A stretch of 64,000 bases of DNA from Nitrospirales bacterium (GCA_031315865.1 JALDRJ010000002.1:1648001-1712000), one strand, 5' to 3'. Counted from the stretch's first letter, positions 16,858 through 25,375 are shown. The notes: generated by a model not told the origin, from the letters alone. Numbers and translations are program-made.

Positions 16858-17805
16858 TCATGTCTTTCGCATGTGCTGGGCTCGTGGATGCGCACGATCG
16901 TACACTTCCATCAGCCGGTCTGCGGCGACTTGCGTGTATTTTTGAGTCGTCGCGAGAGATTCATGGCCTAACAGTTCTTGAATGACTCGTAAGTCTGCTC
17001 CTTCATCCAACAGATGAGTGGCGAATGAATGTCGTAGCGTATGTGGGCTCACGGCTCCGTGAGGCAGTCGTTGAGAAAGTTTCTTGACGATTCGTTCAAC
17101 GCTTCGACTGGTCAGGCGTCCACCACGATTATTCTTAAAGAGAGCATTGTCTTCTGAGCGTACACGAGAGGGTTTATTGGATTGGGCGGCAGATTGCTTC
17201 TGTCTCGATGCGTGATGACGATACTCCTCTATGGCCTGAATAGCGACATCGCCGATCGGAACAATCCGTTCTTTTTTGCCCTTCCCTCTCAGACGGGCAA
17301 TGCCGGAACGGAGGTCGAGGTCGTCCCAATCTAACCCAACCAGCTCACTCACCCGTGCGCCGGTAGAATAGAGGGTTTCAAGGATGGCCCGATCTCTCAT
17401 GGCCGTGCGGTCTTGACTGTCCGGCGCATCCAAGAGGATTGCAGCATCATCTTTAGTCAGGACTTTGGGCAATCGTTGACCTTGACGAGGCGAGCGAATT
17501 TGGGCGGCCGGGTTCGTGTCGATCCAGCCTTCGTGCGTCAAAAAACGGTAGAAGCTTTTGAGTGTCGCGAGCTTTCTGGCCAACGATGACTTTTTTTCAT
17601 GTTTGTCATCGAGCCATTTGAGGAAGCCTCGAATCGTCACGCTCTCCACAGAGGTTGGAGTGGGACATGGTTGGGATTCGGCGTGTATGGATTGCAAGAA
17701 GGTCACAAACTGTCGAAGATCGGAACGGTAGTTACGAATCGTTTCAGGAGAGGCTCCACGCTCGACGTCGAGATACGTTATGAAAGCTCTGATCGCCTCA
17801 TCCAT
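16858..17805 (-). CDS. xerC: XerC/XerD-type tyrosine recombinase
   Basis: 315 residues. The N-terminal SAM-like core-binding domain (FITYLDVERGASPETIRNYR) is followed by the catalytic domain with its Arg in YSTGARVSELVGL, HTLRHSFATHLLDEG, the LLGHESLATTQKYT box and the nucleophilic Tyr of KYTQV. A linker near residue 200 (SRQKQSAAQSNKPSRV) is longer than usual. It should resolve chromosome dimers at dif with a partner recombinase. Its position between trmFO and hslVU copies the Gram-positive gid-codV-clpQY order, which supports the chromosomal XerC role over a mobile integrase. It overlaps trmFO by 28 nt. Confidence 0.9.
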   Translation of the reverse strand: MDEAIRAFITYLDVERGASPETIRNYRSDLRQFVTFLQSIHAESQPCPTPTSVESVTIRGFLKWLDDKHEKKSSLARKLATLKSFYRFLTHEGWIDTNPAAQIRSPRQGQRLPKVLTKDDAAILLDAPDSQDRTAMRDRAILETLYSTGARVSELVGLDWDDLDLRSGIARLRGKGKKERIVPIGDVAIQAIEEYRHHASRQKQSAAQSNKPSRVRSEDNALFKNNRGGRLTSRSVERIVKKLSQRLPHGAVSPHTLRHSFATHLLDEGADLRVIQELLGHESLATTQKYTQVAADRLMEVYDRAHPRAQHMRKT

Positions 17806-19094
17806 TCTTGAAACTCATGTTCAGCCCGTTGTTGAATGTTCTGTCGTTTTTTTTGTTTGTCCCGAATCGTGGATGTGAGGGGAGGGAAGAGTCCGAAATT
17901 GGTGTTAATGGGTTGAAAGTGCGCTGAGTCTGTTGTGGTAATGTACTGTAACAATGCCCCATGCGCTGTTGTGGCCGGTGGGGGGATAATTGGTTTCCCG
18001 GCTACGGTTTTCGCCGCATTGATCCCCGCCAACCCTCCGCTGGCCGCGGCTTCGACATAACCTTCCACTCCGATCAGTTGCCCGGCGAAGAACGTCTGAT
18101 CGTGGGTTTTGAGTTGCAAGGTGTCTTTGAGAAGTTCTGGTGAATTGATAAACGTATTACGATGAATGCTGCCGCACCGTAAAAATTCAGCCTCTTCGAG
18201 GCCTGGAATCATTCGAAAGACTTTTTTCTGATCGGGGTACGTGAGCTTCGTCTGAAAACCGACCATATTATAGCAAGATCCATGGATATTTTCCGGACGG
18301 AGTTGGAGCACGGCATAGGGCCGTTTTCCCGTTTTCGGGTCGAGCAATCCGACTGGCTTCAGCGGACCAAAGAGGAGTGTTTGCTTGCCACGATCGGCCA
18401 TGACTTCAATGGGGAGACAGCCTTCAAAGTAGGGAACGTTCTCGAAATCTTTGGGTTGCACCCGATCGGCTTGTGTCAACGCGTCATAAAAACGATCGTA
18501 GGTTTCGCGATCCATCGGGCAATTTAAGTAGTCAGCTGTGCCTTTATTGTAACGAGAAGCGCGAAACACTTTGGTCATATCCAGGGAATCCGTATCGATG
18601 ATAGGTGCGATCGCATCGAAAAAAAACAAATTTTTCGAATGAGTGAGTGTGCTGATGGCATGGGATAAATCGTTAGATGTGAGGGGGCCGGTCGCAACGA
18701 TACTGATACCGTCTTCGGGAATGTCTTTGATCTCCTCTCTCACGATTCGAACGTTTGGATGATCCTCCAAAGCTTTGGTGACTCCCAAGGCAAACCGTTC
18801 GCGATCCACGGCCAGTGCAGATCCCGCGGGAACCTTGGCTTGATCGGCTTGTTGGATGATCAACGAATTCAGCTTCCGCATCTCGTTTTTGAGGATGCCG
18901 GGAGCGCTCATCGCATCATTGGACCCCAGGGAGTTGGAACACACAATTTCCGCGAGATAATCGGTTTTATGAGCGGCCGTCCCTTCTTGGGGACGCATCT
19001 CGTAGAGCGTGACCTTGGCTCCGTGGTTGGCCGCTTGCCAGGCTGCTTCTGAGCCGGCCAACCCTCCACCGATAATAGCAATATCGTTTCGCAT
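17778..19094 (-). CDS. trmFO: TrmFO, folate/FAD-dependent tRNA m5U54 methyltransferase
   Basis: 438 residues. The FAD-binding N-terminus IAIIGGGLAGSEAAWQAANHG, EIVCSNSLGSNDAMSAPG and GVEGYVEAAASGGLAGINAA are diagnostic of TrmFO. The enzyme uses methylene-tetrahydrofolate and NAD(P)H to methylate U54 in the T-loop of tRNA. It heads the minus-strand operon with xerC, hslV, hslU and argB, and has a promoter at 19139-19168. Confidence 0.95.
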   Translation of the reverse strand: MRNDIAIIGGGLAGSEAAWQAANHGAKVTLYEMRPQEGTAAHKTDYLAEIVCSNSLGSNDAMSAPGILKNEMRKLNSLIIQQADQAKVPAGSALAVDRERFALGVTKALEDHPNVRIVREEIKDIPEDGISIVATGPLTSNDLSHAISTLTHSKNLFFFDAIAPIIDTDSLDMTKVFRASRYNKGTADYLNCPMDRETYDRFYDALTQADRVQPKDFENVPYFEGCLPIEVMADRGKQTLLFGPLKPVGLLDPKTGKRPYAVLQLRPENIHGSCYNMVGFQTKLTYPDQKKVFRMIPGLEEAEFLRCGSIHRNTFINSPELLKDTLQLKTHDQTFFAGQLIGVEGYVEAAASGGLAGINAAKTVAGKPIIPPPATTAHGALLQYITTTDSAHFQPINTNFGLFPPLTSTIRDKQKKRQNIQQRAEHEFQEWMRRSELS

Positions 19095-19138
19095 TGCAAT
19101 GAGGGGTCGAAGAACAAAAAATGATATAAAGGAAGCGA

Positions 19139-19168
19139 ATTCTAAGAGCCCTGCGAAAATCCTGTCAA
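19139..19168 (-). promoter_or_regulatory. Promoter of the trmFO operon
   Basis: On the minus strand TTGACA (19168-19163), an 18-bp spacer and TAGAAT (19144-19139) lie 45 nt before the trmFO start. The -35 overlaps the stop region of cysQ. Confidence 0.5.
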
Positions 19169-19989
19169 CCGCGAATGTGTTCAGTGATCGAACTGATGGA
19201 TTGAATAATCACATCATGACAAGCCCCGTTTGTTGCGACGAGACCTTTCGTGTTTTTTAGGGTATCATGACCATAGAGAATGTGGTTGCCATAGATGTCA
19301 GAAAACTGGCCCCCAGCCCCTCGAATGATGGCTTCTGGGGCACAAGCGTCCCAGAGACTGGTGTAGGGACCCGGCTCAATATAGACATCTGCCTTTTGTC
19401 TGGCGATGAGACCTATTTTTAGCCCTACGCTTCCACTGGAATATTCCTGCGAGATTCCGGTCTGTTGTTTAATGGTTTCTATGTGAGGATTTCGGTGTGA
19501 GCGCGAGACAATGAGGGTTAAGAGTTCGGGTGTCTTCTGGCGTGCGGTTTGAAGTGGTGTGCGGCCGGTCGCGGTTTCCATCCATGCTGTTTCGTCAGCG
19601 ATGCCTGCATAGAGCCTGTCTTCACTCGGTTGATACACAACTCCGAGTTTGGCTCGGCCGTTAATCGCCAGTCCAATCATGACAGAAAACTCTCCATTTT
19701 TATTGATGAATTCTTTAGTGCCATCTAAAGGATCGACGTACCAGACGCGTCCTCTGCTGGAGAGGTCTGGAGGGGGAGGACTTTCTTCGGCTACGATGAG
19801 ATCTTCCGGGAATTGGCGATGGAGTCCCTCCACGATGATCGTGTTGGCTCGTTGGTCAGCTTCGGTGACTGGATCTGACGGTTTTTTGTATGCGACTGAA
19901 AAGTCGGACTGACTGACGTCCATGATGAGTGTTCCCGCTTGTTTTGCAAGATCAGAGGCTATCGAGACTTCGGATGATAGACTATGCAT
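19165..19989 (-). CDS. cysQ: CysQ-type 3'(2'),5'-bisphosphate nucleotidase
   Basis: 274 residues of the inositol-monophosphatase superfamily. PSDPVTEADQRAN supplies the first metal ligands, WYVDPLDGTKEFINKNGEFS is the CysQ version of the DPLDGT metal site, and SLWDACAPEAIIRGAGG the C-terminal metal-binding motif. It hydrolyses 3'-phosphoadenosine 5'-phosphate to AMP, clearing a by-product of sulfate assimilation. It lies upstream of trmFO on the same strand with a 70-nt gap. Confidence 0.9.
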   Translation of the reverse strand: MHSLSSEVSIASDLAKQAGTLIMDVSQSDFSVAYKKPSDPVTEADQRANTIIVEGLHRQFPEDLIVAEESPPPPDLSSRGRVWYVDPLDGTKEFINKNGEFSVMIGLAINGRAKLGVVYQPSEDRLYAGIADETAWMETATGRTPLQTARQKTPELLTLIVSRSHRNPHIETIKQQTGISQEYSSGSVGLKIGLIARQKADVYIEPGPYTSLWDACAPEAIIRGAGGQFSDIYGNHILYGHDTLKNTKGLVATNGACHDVIIQSISSITEHIRG

Positions 19990-20096
19990 ACCTGTTCTCC
20001 TTTATTCCCCTAGTCCTGACTGTCTGATTATCCAGGACGATGCGTAGGGTGTCGTTATTGAATCGAGTGTCATTACTTGAAAGCTGAATACCATAC

Positions 20097-20576
20097 ATGC
20101 TTCGCCTCATCATAATTCTTGCGATTCTCATTCTGATCCTTTCCGCATTTTTTCTTCCTCGTTTTCGACGTGCTCTGTGGATAACATTGGCTGTTGTCCT
20201 AAGTGGTATCGTTGTGATTATTTGGTTGGATAATCGCGAAAAAGAGCTAGCCCGACTCAATTTCCCGCTCTCACAGGTCGAGCTTGAAAACATGCAGGTA
20301 GCTCCAGGGTTAAACGCTAGATCGCATGTGGTAAGTGGAAGAATCTTCAACCACTCTACCACTGAGTCGCTGCGCCAAGTACTCATTGAAGTGACAGCTA
20401 AAGACTGTGAGAATCTAAATTGCCCTATCATTACGCAAGAAAGGGGGCGAGTGTCGGTAGACATTCCGCCGGGGCAAGCCAGGAATTTTCAAATTTCTAT
20501 TCCTTTCTCCACGACCCTGCAATTAGATGACGGTCAAGCATGGGTATTTCAGGTTGTGGACGTCAATGATCGATAA
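20097..20576 (+). CDS. Small membrane-anchored protein of unknown function
   Basis: 159 residues with two adjacent membrane helices (LIIILAILILILSAFFL and ITLAVVLSGIVVIIWL) and then a periplasmic or cytosolic beta-sandwich-like domain. ARSHVVSGRIFNHSTTESLRQVLIEVTA and the C-terminal QVVDVNDR resemble FxLYD-type domains, in which a protein describes how parts differ from a local environment; the resemblance is by eye. It has two Cys in CENLNC. The opposite-strand frame here is a shadow. Confidence 0.6.
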   Translation: MLRLIIILAILILILSAFFLPRFRRALWITLAVVLSGIVVIIWLDNREKELARLNFPLSQVELENMQVAPGLNARSHVVSGRIFNHSTTESLRQVLIEVTAKDCENLNCPIITQERGRVSVDIPPGQARNFQISIPFSTTLQLDDGQAWVFQVVDVNDR

Positions 20577-20649
20577 GAGAAAATAGAACGAATGGGTCTT
20601 TAGTCAACGGATCAAGTTCCTAACGGCCAAAACGTTCTAACGTTCTGAT

Positions 20650-20679
20650 TTGACAAGGAATAAAATCAGTTCATATACT
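20650..20679 (+). promoter_or_regulatory. Promoter of the for operon
   Basis: A consensus -35 TTGACA (20650-20655), 18-bp spacer and TATACT (20674-20679). The forD start is 197 nt further on, so the transcript has a long leader. The repeat ACGTTCTAACGTTCT lies directly upstream of the -35. Confidence 0.6.
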
Positions 20680-20684
20680 GAGGA

Positions 20685-20836
20685 TTGCCCTTTTGAATTT
20701 TAGGGCAAAAGGCTCATATCTCGCCCTGTCTTTAGTCTAATTTTATTCGTGCTTGGGCCTTTTTCGAGGTTGCGGATTTTCCATGTTTCTCCTAGAGTTA
20801 GGTGTATCACGTAGGCCGAAGGCTTCTATTTTTTTG
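20685..20836 (+). promoter_or_regulatory. Long leader of the for operon with two hairpins
   Basis: Just after the expected transcription start, TTGCCCT (20685-20691) can pair with AGGGCAA (20702-20708). Near the end of the leader a short hairpin (AGGCC-GAA-GGCTT, 20813-20825) is followed by a run of seven T. The second looks like a weak terminator placed before the first gene, as in attenuation. This is inference from pairing only. Confidence 0.3.
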
Positions 20837-20875
20837 ATGAGCTTATCTATAACGTAATTGGAGATTGGAAAGAAC

Positions 20876-21487
20876 ATGACAACACATTATAAGGTGATGC
20901 CAGGGCCAGAACATTTTCTTCCTCCTGCTGCCGCGAGTATGGGGAATAGTTTGCCTGACCCAGGTCAGGGCCATATTCATGGATCGATCGTTCCAGAAGA
21001 GCAAGCGATGGAGGAGGCGGCACGCCAGTTTCTGTCGGCCAAAGTTCCGACCATCTTTCCTGGGCCTCTTGTGTTATGGGCATGGAATGAAAAGGCGGCC
21101 AAAAAGGCCACAGCGGTTCGGCACCTGTTTGAAACCATAAAAGACTCCGTAGCGTCCACCCAGACTCCGATGCTCATACCTATGCCGGATTATCGCCCTA
21201 AGTATCCGAAGATCAACCCTGAAATCGAAATTAACCCGAATCATCCTAATTTGACCATTTGGCACAATAAGATTGATGCCTGCATGTTCGTTGGCGTTCA
21301 TTGTCATCAAGCGAATCTTTCTCTGAAGATTATCCGAGGTGGAACGAATTGCTATACGGTGGCCATGTGCGCACAGGCCGGACATGAGGATGCCATGTTG
21401 TCGTTCAGAGATGCCACAGCTGATAAAATATTGCGGTTAGCTGACTGGGTGAAAAAGTTAAAAGGTTCAGTTGAACCCCCTAAATAA
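20876..21487 (+). CDS. forD: Oxoacid:ferredoxin oxidoreductase, ForD-type subunit
   Basis: A protein of about 203 residues. I recognise it by gene order and size: it precedes the alpha subunit in the forDABGE layout of five-subunit 2-oxoacid:ferredoxin oxidoreductases. TIFPGPLVLWAWNEKAAKKA and MFVGVHCHQANLSLKIIRGGTNC with several His/Cys are conserved-looking. The domain resembles the N-terminal domain of CO-dehydrogenase/acetyl-CoA-synthase-type proteins. Its biochemical role in the complex is unclear. Start ATG at 20876 has GGAAAG upstream; an in-frame TTG at 20858 is unlikely. Confidence 0.6.
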   Translation: MTTHYKVMPGPEHFLPPAAASMGNSLPDPGQGHIHGSIVPEEQAMEEAARQFLSAKVPTIFPGPLVLWAWNEKAAKKATAVRHLFETIKDSVASTQTPMLIPMPDYRPKYPKINPEIEINPNHPNLTIWHNKIDACMFVGVHCHQANLSLKIIRGGTNCYTVAMCAQAGHEDAMLSFRDATADKILRLADWVKKLKGSVEPPK

Positions 21488-21546
21488 TATAATAAAGATA
21501 CGTCAATGCATATTAAACGGTGATTTTATTCAACATCCTCACCAAA

Positions 21547-21613
21547 AATTAGACAGAGAACCGGTTTTAACTCGTGTAGTTCAAATGAAGTTCAGAAGGG
21601 TTTTTGTCTAATT
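21547..21613 (+). promoter_or_regulatory. Long-range stem between forD and forA
   Basis: AATTAGACA (21547-21555) and TGTCTAATT (21605-21613) are perfect inverted repeats; G-U pairs extend the stem to about 13 bp, with a loop of some 41 nt. The forA ribosome-binding site starts just beyond. It may set the relative expression or stability of forD versus forABGE mRNA. Confidence 0.35.
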
Positions 21614-21635
21614 GAATAAAAAGGAGGTCGTAAGT

Positions 21636-22844
21636 ATGGCGACGCAATCTGTAATTGGACAGAAAAATAAAAAAGGCCAAACCTACACTGACCCTTGGCA
21701 TATGCTTCATGATGCTCCCAAAACGCCCTCCTTTTTCACGGGAAGTGAGGTCATCAAGGAAGCGATTCGCCGGGCAAGTTGTGATGTGATGATTGCCTAT
21801 CCGATCACTCCGCAGAGTGAAGCTGCGGCATTAATCGGAGAATTATTTGCTGAAGGGTATATTGGCGATTACTTTCGCGGAGAGAGTGAATTTGCGGTGA
21901 TGTCTCAATGTGCGGGAGCGGCTTTCGGTGGAGCGCGAGTCTTCACGACAACCGCTGGCCCCGGCACCATGCGGGCTATGGAAAATTTTCCGATGTGGGC
22001 TGGCGCTAGGCTCCCGATTCAAATGATTGTGACCTGTCGGGGCATTAACTCTCCTCTGTCTATCCAGCCGGACACTTTGGAAATATCCTACCTGATGCAA
22101 ACGGGCATGTTAGTGTGGCATGCCGAAACTGCGCAGGACTTTTATGACTGGATCTTAAAAGGATATATGGTTTCTGAAGAACCTGATGTTCATCTTCCCC
22201 TTGCGTTGTGTTGTGATGGGTTCTTTGTCACTCATACCAAGGACATGGTCGATTTAACTCCAGTCGATATGTGCCTGCCTCCCTATGATCCCTATCGTTC
22301 CCCAGTTCCATGTATGGATATGGAATGTCCGCCCGTCCGCATGATGCGTGACCCGTTTGTCATGAAGAGCAATTACATCAGTTACGCCACGCATGCCAGT
22401 TGGCAACAGGAAGTGTGGGCTGCCGTTGAACGATCCAGGAAACATTCGATCGCCTGGCTCGATGGATTAATCGATGCAGAAGATACAGATGCCGATATCA
22501 TCCTTTTGGCATCAGGAACGGCCGTTTCCCAAGGGCGGGAAGCCATTGCGATGTTGGAAGACGAAGGGATCAAAGTCGGACTCGTCAAAGTAAAGACCTT
22601 GCGTCCTTGGCCAGGGGAGGAAATCCGAGAGGCCACAAAAAACGCCAAACATATTATTGTGCCAGAGTTTAACGTGACCGGATGGTTGGCTCGTGAAGTC
22701 AGATCGACGATCCCGAATAATGAACGTGTTCATGCAGGTCCTCATGTGTGTGGAGGGATGACCATGCCACCGGAGATCATTGTTGCAGAAATCAAGACGC
22801 TGATGGGAATTAAGACTGAAACCTTATCGGCTCGAGGAAGCTGA
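21636..22844 (+). CDS. forA: Oxoacid:ferredoxin oxidoreductase alpha subunit
   Basis: 402 residues. CDVMIAYPITPQSEAAALIGEL is the pyrimidine-binding start of the family; FAVMSQCAGAAFGGARVFTTTAGPG supplies the catalytic-site region (the E of ESEF). The C-terminal VGLVKVKTLRPWPGEEIREA is domain II. It binds the thiamine diphosphate pyrimidine with the beta subunit and catalyses reductive carboxylation or oxidative decarboxylation of a 2-oxoacid, pyruvate or 2-oxoglutarate. AAGGAGG precedes the ATG at 21636; an upstream TTG in frame is not a start. Confidence 0.85.
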   Translation: MATQSVIGQKNKKGQTYTDPWHMLHDAPKTPSFFTGSEVIKEAIRRASCDVMIAYPITPQSEAAALIGELFAEGYIGDYFRGESEFAVMSQCAGAAFGGARVFTTTAGPGTMRAMENFPMWAGARLPIQMIVTCRGINSPLSIQPDTLEISYLMQTGMLVWHAETAQDFYDWILKGYMVSEEPDVHLPLALCCDGFFVTHTKDMVDLTPVDMCLPPYDPYRSPVPCMDMECPPVRMMRDPFVMKSNYISYATHASWQQEVWAAVERSRKHSIAWLDGLIDAEDTDADIILLASGTAVSQGREAIAMLEDEGIKVGLVKVKTLRPWPGEEIREATKNAKHIIVPEFNVTGWLAREVRSTIPNNERVHAGPHVCGGMTMPPEIIVAEIKTLMGIKTETLSARGS

Positions 22845-22900
22845 TTATTCCCACGTTTCGAAATCGTTTGTAGGACGATTCAAAATAAAAGGAGAATACG

Positions 22901-23809
22901 ATGAGCAAAGAACGAATTAAAATCGCTCCTGAGATGTTTGAGATCATGCCTCCCGAATATCAAGATCTTGTTGACCGTGCGACCTATGGTAATGAGACAC
23001 GTGGATGGAAAGATATTGGAAATGCTAAAGAATTGATCGAAGAACATTCACTCTGTGCTGGTTGTCCAGAATCAATGGCATTCCGGTACATCTTGGCTTC
23101 TCTCCCGAATCCAGAAGATACAGTCATGGTTGGTTCGACCGGATGTACAAGCCTGGTGTTTCCCCATGTCGCTGTGCATAACATTCATTCACTCTTTGGT
23201 AATCAGAATGCCATTGCTTCAGGTTTAAAGCGGGCACTCAGCGTTCGTTTCCCTGATCGCCACAAAGATGTTGTCGTGCTGGCTGGTGATGGTGCAACGG
23301 TTGATATCGGTTTAGATATGACCTTGCAGGCCTGGTTCCGTCAGGAGAAGTTCACCACGATTTGTTTTGACAATGAGTTGTACGCAAACACGGGTGGACA
23401 GGAAAGCGGGCTCATGCAAAAGGGCTTCGTGGCCAAAATGGCCCCGGTTGGAAAAACCTTTGAAAAGGTCCGCCTTCCTGAAATAGCCCGGGAGTCAGGT
23501 TGTCATTACGTCGTCAATTGTACGGTCAGCAAACCTAATTTGGTTGAGAAGGTCATTAAGAATGCGATTCATGTCGCGCGCGAGATTGGTCCAACGTATT
23601 TGCAGCTGTATACGCCATGTATTCTAGAAATTGGAAAGAATAGCATGGAAGGTCTCCAGGAAATGCGAGACTCGGAAAAGCCGACAGAACGTTTTGCGTA
23701 TAAAGAATATGTGAGTGAGCCGGCAAAAGAATTGCTGTCAGAACTTGCCGCAAAAGAAAAAGAACGAAAGGCTGCGGCCAAAAAACAACTCGCAGGGCAA
23801 AACGCCTAA
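22901..23809 (+). CDS. forB: Oxoacid:ferredoxin oxidoreductase beta subunit
   Basis: 302 residues. CAGCPESMAFRYILASLP is the Cys motif for the [4Fe-4S] centre, and VVLAGDGATVDIGLDMTLQA with the following N forms the GDG...N thiamine-diphosphate site. NELYANTGGQESG resembles the pyruvate:ferredoxin oxidoreductase signature (NTGGQ) more than the 2-oxoglutarate one, so the substrate of the complex is open. A good ribosome-binding site (AAAAGGAGAA) precedes the ATG. Confidence 0.85.
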   Translation: MSKERIKIAPEMFEIMPPEYQDLVDRATYGNETRGWKDIGNAKELIEEHSLCAGCPESMAFRYILASLPNPEDTVMVGSTGCTSLVFPHVAVHNIHSLFGNQNAIASGLKRALSVRFPDRHKDVVVLAGDGATVDIGLDMTLQAWFRQEKFTTICFDNELYANTGGQESGLMQKGFVAKMAPVGKTFEKVRLPEIARESGCHYVVNCTVSKPNLVEKVIKNAIHVAREIGPTYLQLYTPCILEIGKNSMEGLQEMRDSEKPTERFAYKEYVSEPAKELLSELAAKEKERKAAAKKQLAGQNA

Positions 23810-23846
23810 GTCTAACAGATATCATCCCGATCGTGGAGGGCAAGCA

Positions 23847-24551
23847 ATGATAAAACGACGAATCAATATTCGAATGTCCGGGCTAGGAGGACAAGGCGCT
23901 GTGACGGCGGCGCATGTCATGGCCATGGCTGCGGCCAAAGATGGAAAATTTGCGATTTCGAATCCATTTTTCGGCGCAGAGAAGCGAATGGCTCCGGCTG
24001 AAAGCTACTGCCGAATCGGTATCAAGAAAATTTATGATCGGGGGGAATTAGTCTTCCCGGATGTCATTGAAGTCTTTCACCCTCAGGTGATCACCATGGG
24101 GAAAAGTTATACGATGCCGTTTTATTCTGGTATCAAGGAAGGTGGAATCGTCATTATTAACACGGACATGCCACTGTTGTCGGAAGAAGATCAAGTCAGA
24201 CTCAAAGATTTAAACGTTGCCGTCTTTAACATTCCTGGGACCAATATCGCTCTGGACATTGCAGGGACTGAACTTTCAACAAACATGACCATGATTGGTT
24301 CGGTTGCCGGCATTACGAAGTGCGTTTCAATGGAAGCCTTAGATAGCGCTCTTCAAGAACGGTTTGGTAAGAAGTTTGTGGCTTCTGGGGGAACAGCAAC
24401 TCTGGATGAAGCCATCAAGAAAAAATTCGCCAAGAAAGAGATGTTGTTAAAGAAGAATTTAGAAACGGTCGTTCGTGCGTATGAGATAGCATCCGAATGG
24501 GCCGAGAAGAATAATGTGGAATTGCAAGTTGGCGAGGCGGCGGCTGCCTAA
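23847..24551 (+). CDS. forG: Oxoacid:ferredoxin oxidoreductase gamma subunit
   Basis: 234 residues. IRMSGLGGQGAVTAAHVMAM is the nucleotide/CoA-binding glycine loop of the gamma family, and NPFFGAEKRMAPAESYCRIG follows. The start ATG at 23847 has GTGGAGGG upstream; the frame is open upstream, but that part overlaps forB. Domain III of the oxidoreductase, which binds coenzyme A and closes the active site. Confidence 0.85.
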   Translation: MIKRRINIRMSGLGGQGAVTAAHVMAMAAAKDGKFAISNPFFGAEKRMAPAESYCRIGIKKIYDRGELVFPDVIEVFHPQVITMGKSYTMPFYSGIKEGGIVIINTDMPLLSEEDQVRLKDLNVAVFNIPGTNIALDIAGTELSTNMTMIGSVAGITKCVSMEALDSALQERFGKKFVASGGTATLDEAIKKKFAKKEMLLKKNLETVVRAYEIASEWAEKNNVELQVGEAAAA

Positions 24552-24579
24552 ATCTAGAATCGAAAAAGGATAAAGATAG

Positions 24580-24858
24580 ATGTATAACGTTGCACTTGTG
24601 ACAGATGAGAAATGCGTGGCGAAAAAGGGGTGTCGGCTGTGTATCATGTATTGCCCCGAAGCGAATTGTCTTGACTTGAATTCTGATAAAATGGTCGCGG
24701 AAGTGAATATCGATCGCTGCAAAGGATGTGAGCTATGTAAGGTCGTGTGTGATGCGGCCAAACATCAAGCGATCGCGATGGTTGCGGTAAACTCCGATGG
24801 AACACTCATGGATAAAGAAGGGGAAGCCGCGGAGTTGGGGCAGGCCTATCAGGGGTAA
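24580..24858 (+). CDS. forE: Oxoacid:ferredoxin oxidoreductase ferredoxin-like subunit
   Basis: 92 residues with eight or more cysteines arranged for two [4Fe-4S] clusters: C-x5-C-x2-C-x3-CP (near residues 13-26) and CKGCELCKVVC (near residues 47-57). It would relay electrons between the thiamine site and soluble ferredoxin. It closes the forDABGE operon and is followed by a strong terminator. Confidence 0.85.
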   Translation: MYNVALVTDEKCVAKKGCRLCIMYCPEANCLDLNSDKMVAEVNIDRCKGCELCKVVCDAAKHQAIAMVAVNSDGTLMDKEGEAAELGQAYQG

Positions 24859-24875
24859 AAACGAAAACGTGTATA

Positions 24876-24915
24876 AGCCCCGCGATGTCGTCTCAGCAAG
24901 TCGCGGGGCTTTTTT
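24876..24915 (+). terminator. Intrinsic terminator of the for operon
   Basis: AGCCCCGCGA (24876-24885) pairs perfectly with TCGCGGGGCT (24901-24910), followed by six T (from 24910). Confidence 0.85.
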
Positions 24916-24990
24916 GTGTCCCCTGGGCATAAAGACCGTCAGTAGAAATTGATTGATCGTCACAGAATAACTTGGTGAAGAGGACAGAAT

Positions 24991-25254
24991 ATGAGTGACC
25001 AGCTTCGAGAAAAGCTCTCAGACATTGGGACTCAAATGGAACAATTCCATCTTTTGCTGAACGAACGGGCCAGAGAAATCGAAGTGACCGGTGGAGACCC
25101 TGATATAGTTACAAAACTTGTGAATGGCGCTGATGCCATGAAGGACAGTGCCAATATTTACCTGTCATGGGCTCGCCATTTTGTGGGACTTTCAGAAGGC
25201 GGTGCCTCTGAAGCTGAGGAAGGTGAAGAGGATTCTGCGGATTTTCAATTTTAA
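24991..25254 (+). CDS. Small acidic helical protein, unknown
   Basis: 87 residues, mostly helical, with an acidic tail (EAEEGEEDSADFQF). I do not recognise it. A possible ribosome-binding site GAAGAGGA precedes the ATG at 24991. It stands between the for terminator and tRNA-Asn, with no partner of its own, and no motif for metal or nucleotide binding is visible. Confidence 0.6.
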   Translation: MSDQLREKLSDIGTQMEQFHLLLNERAREIEVTGGDPDIVTKLVNGADAMKDSANIYLSWARHFVGLSEGGASEAEEGEEDSADFQF

Positions 25255-25375
25255 CAAGAGGCCATGTTGGCAGAAGATATCATGATTGGAGAGGCAATAT
25301 TGTGTGAAGTGTGGTATTGATCCTAATATGGAGTATGGTATAGTTTAGGCGTTTCTATGGACGAAGACCATCTGT

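Noticed and set aside
16858-17805. XerC-like gene as integrase of a mobile element
   Set aside because: It overlaps trmFO and precedes hslVU in a conserved chromosomal order, with no attachment-site repeats or cargo genes nearby.
19982-20464. 160-codon minus-strand open frame beside cysQ
   Set aside because: Antisense to the membrane protein gene at 20097-20576, whose hydrophobic helices and start are far more protein-like.
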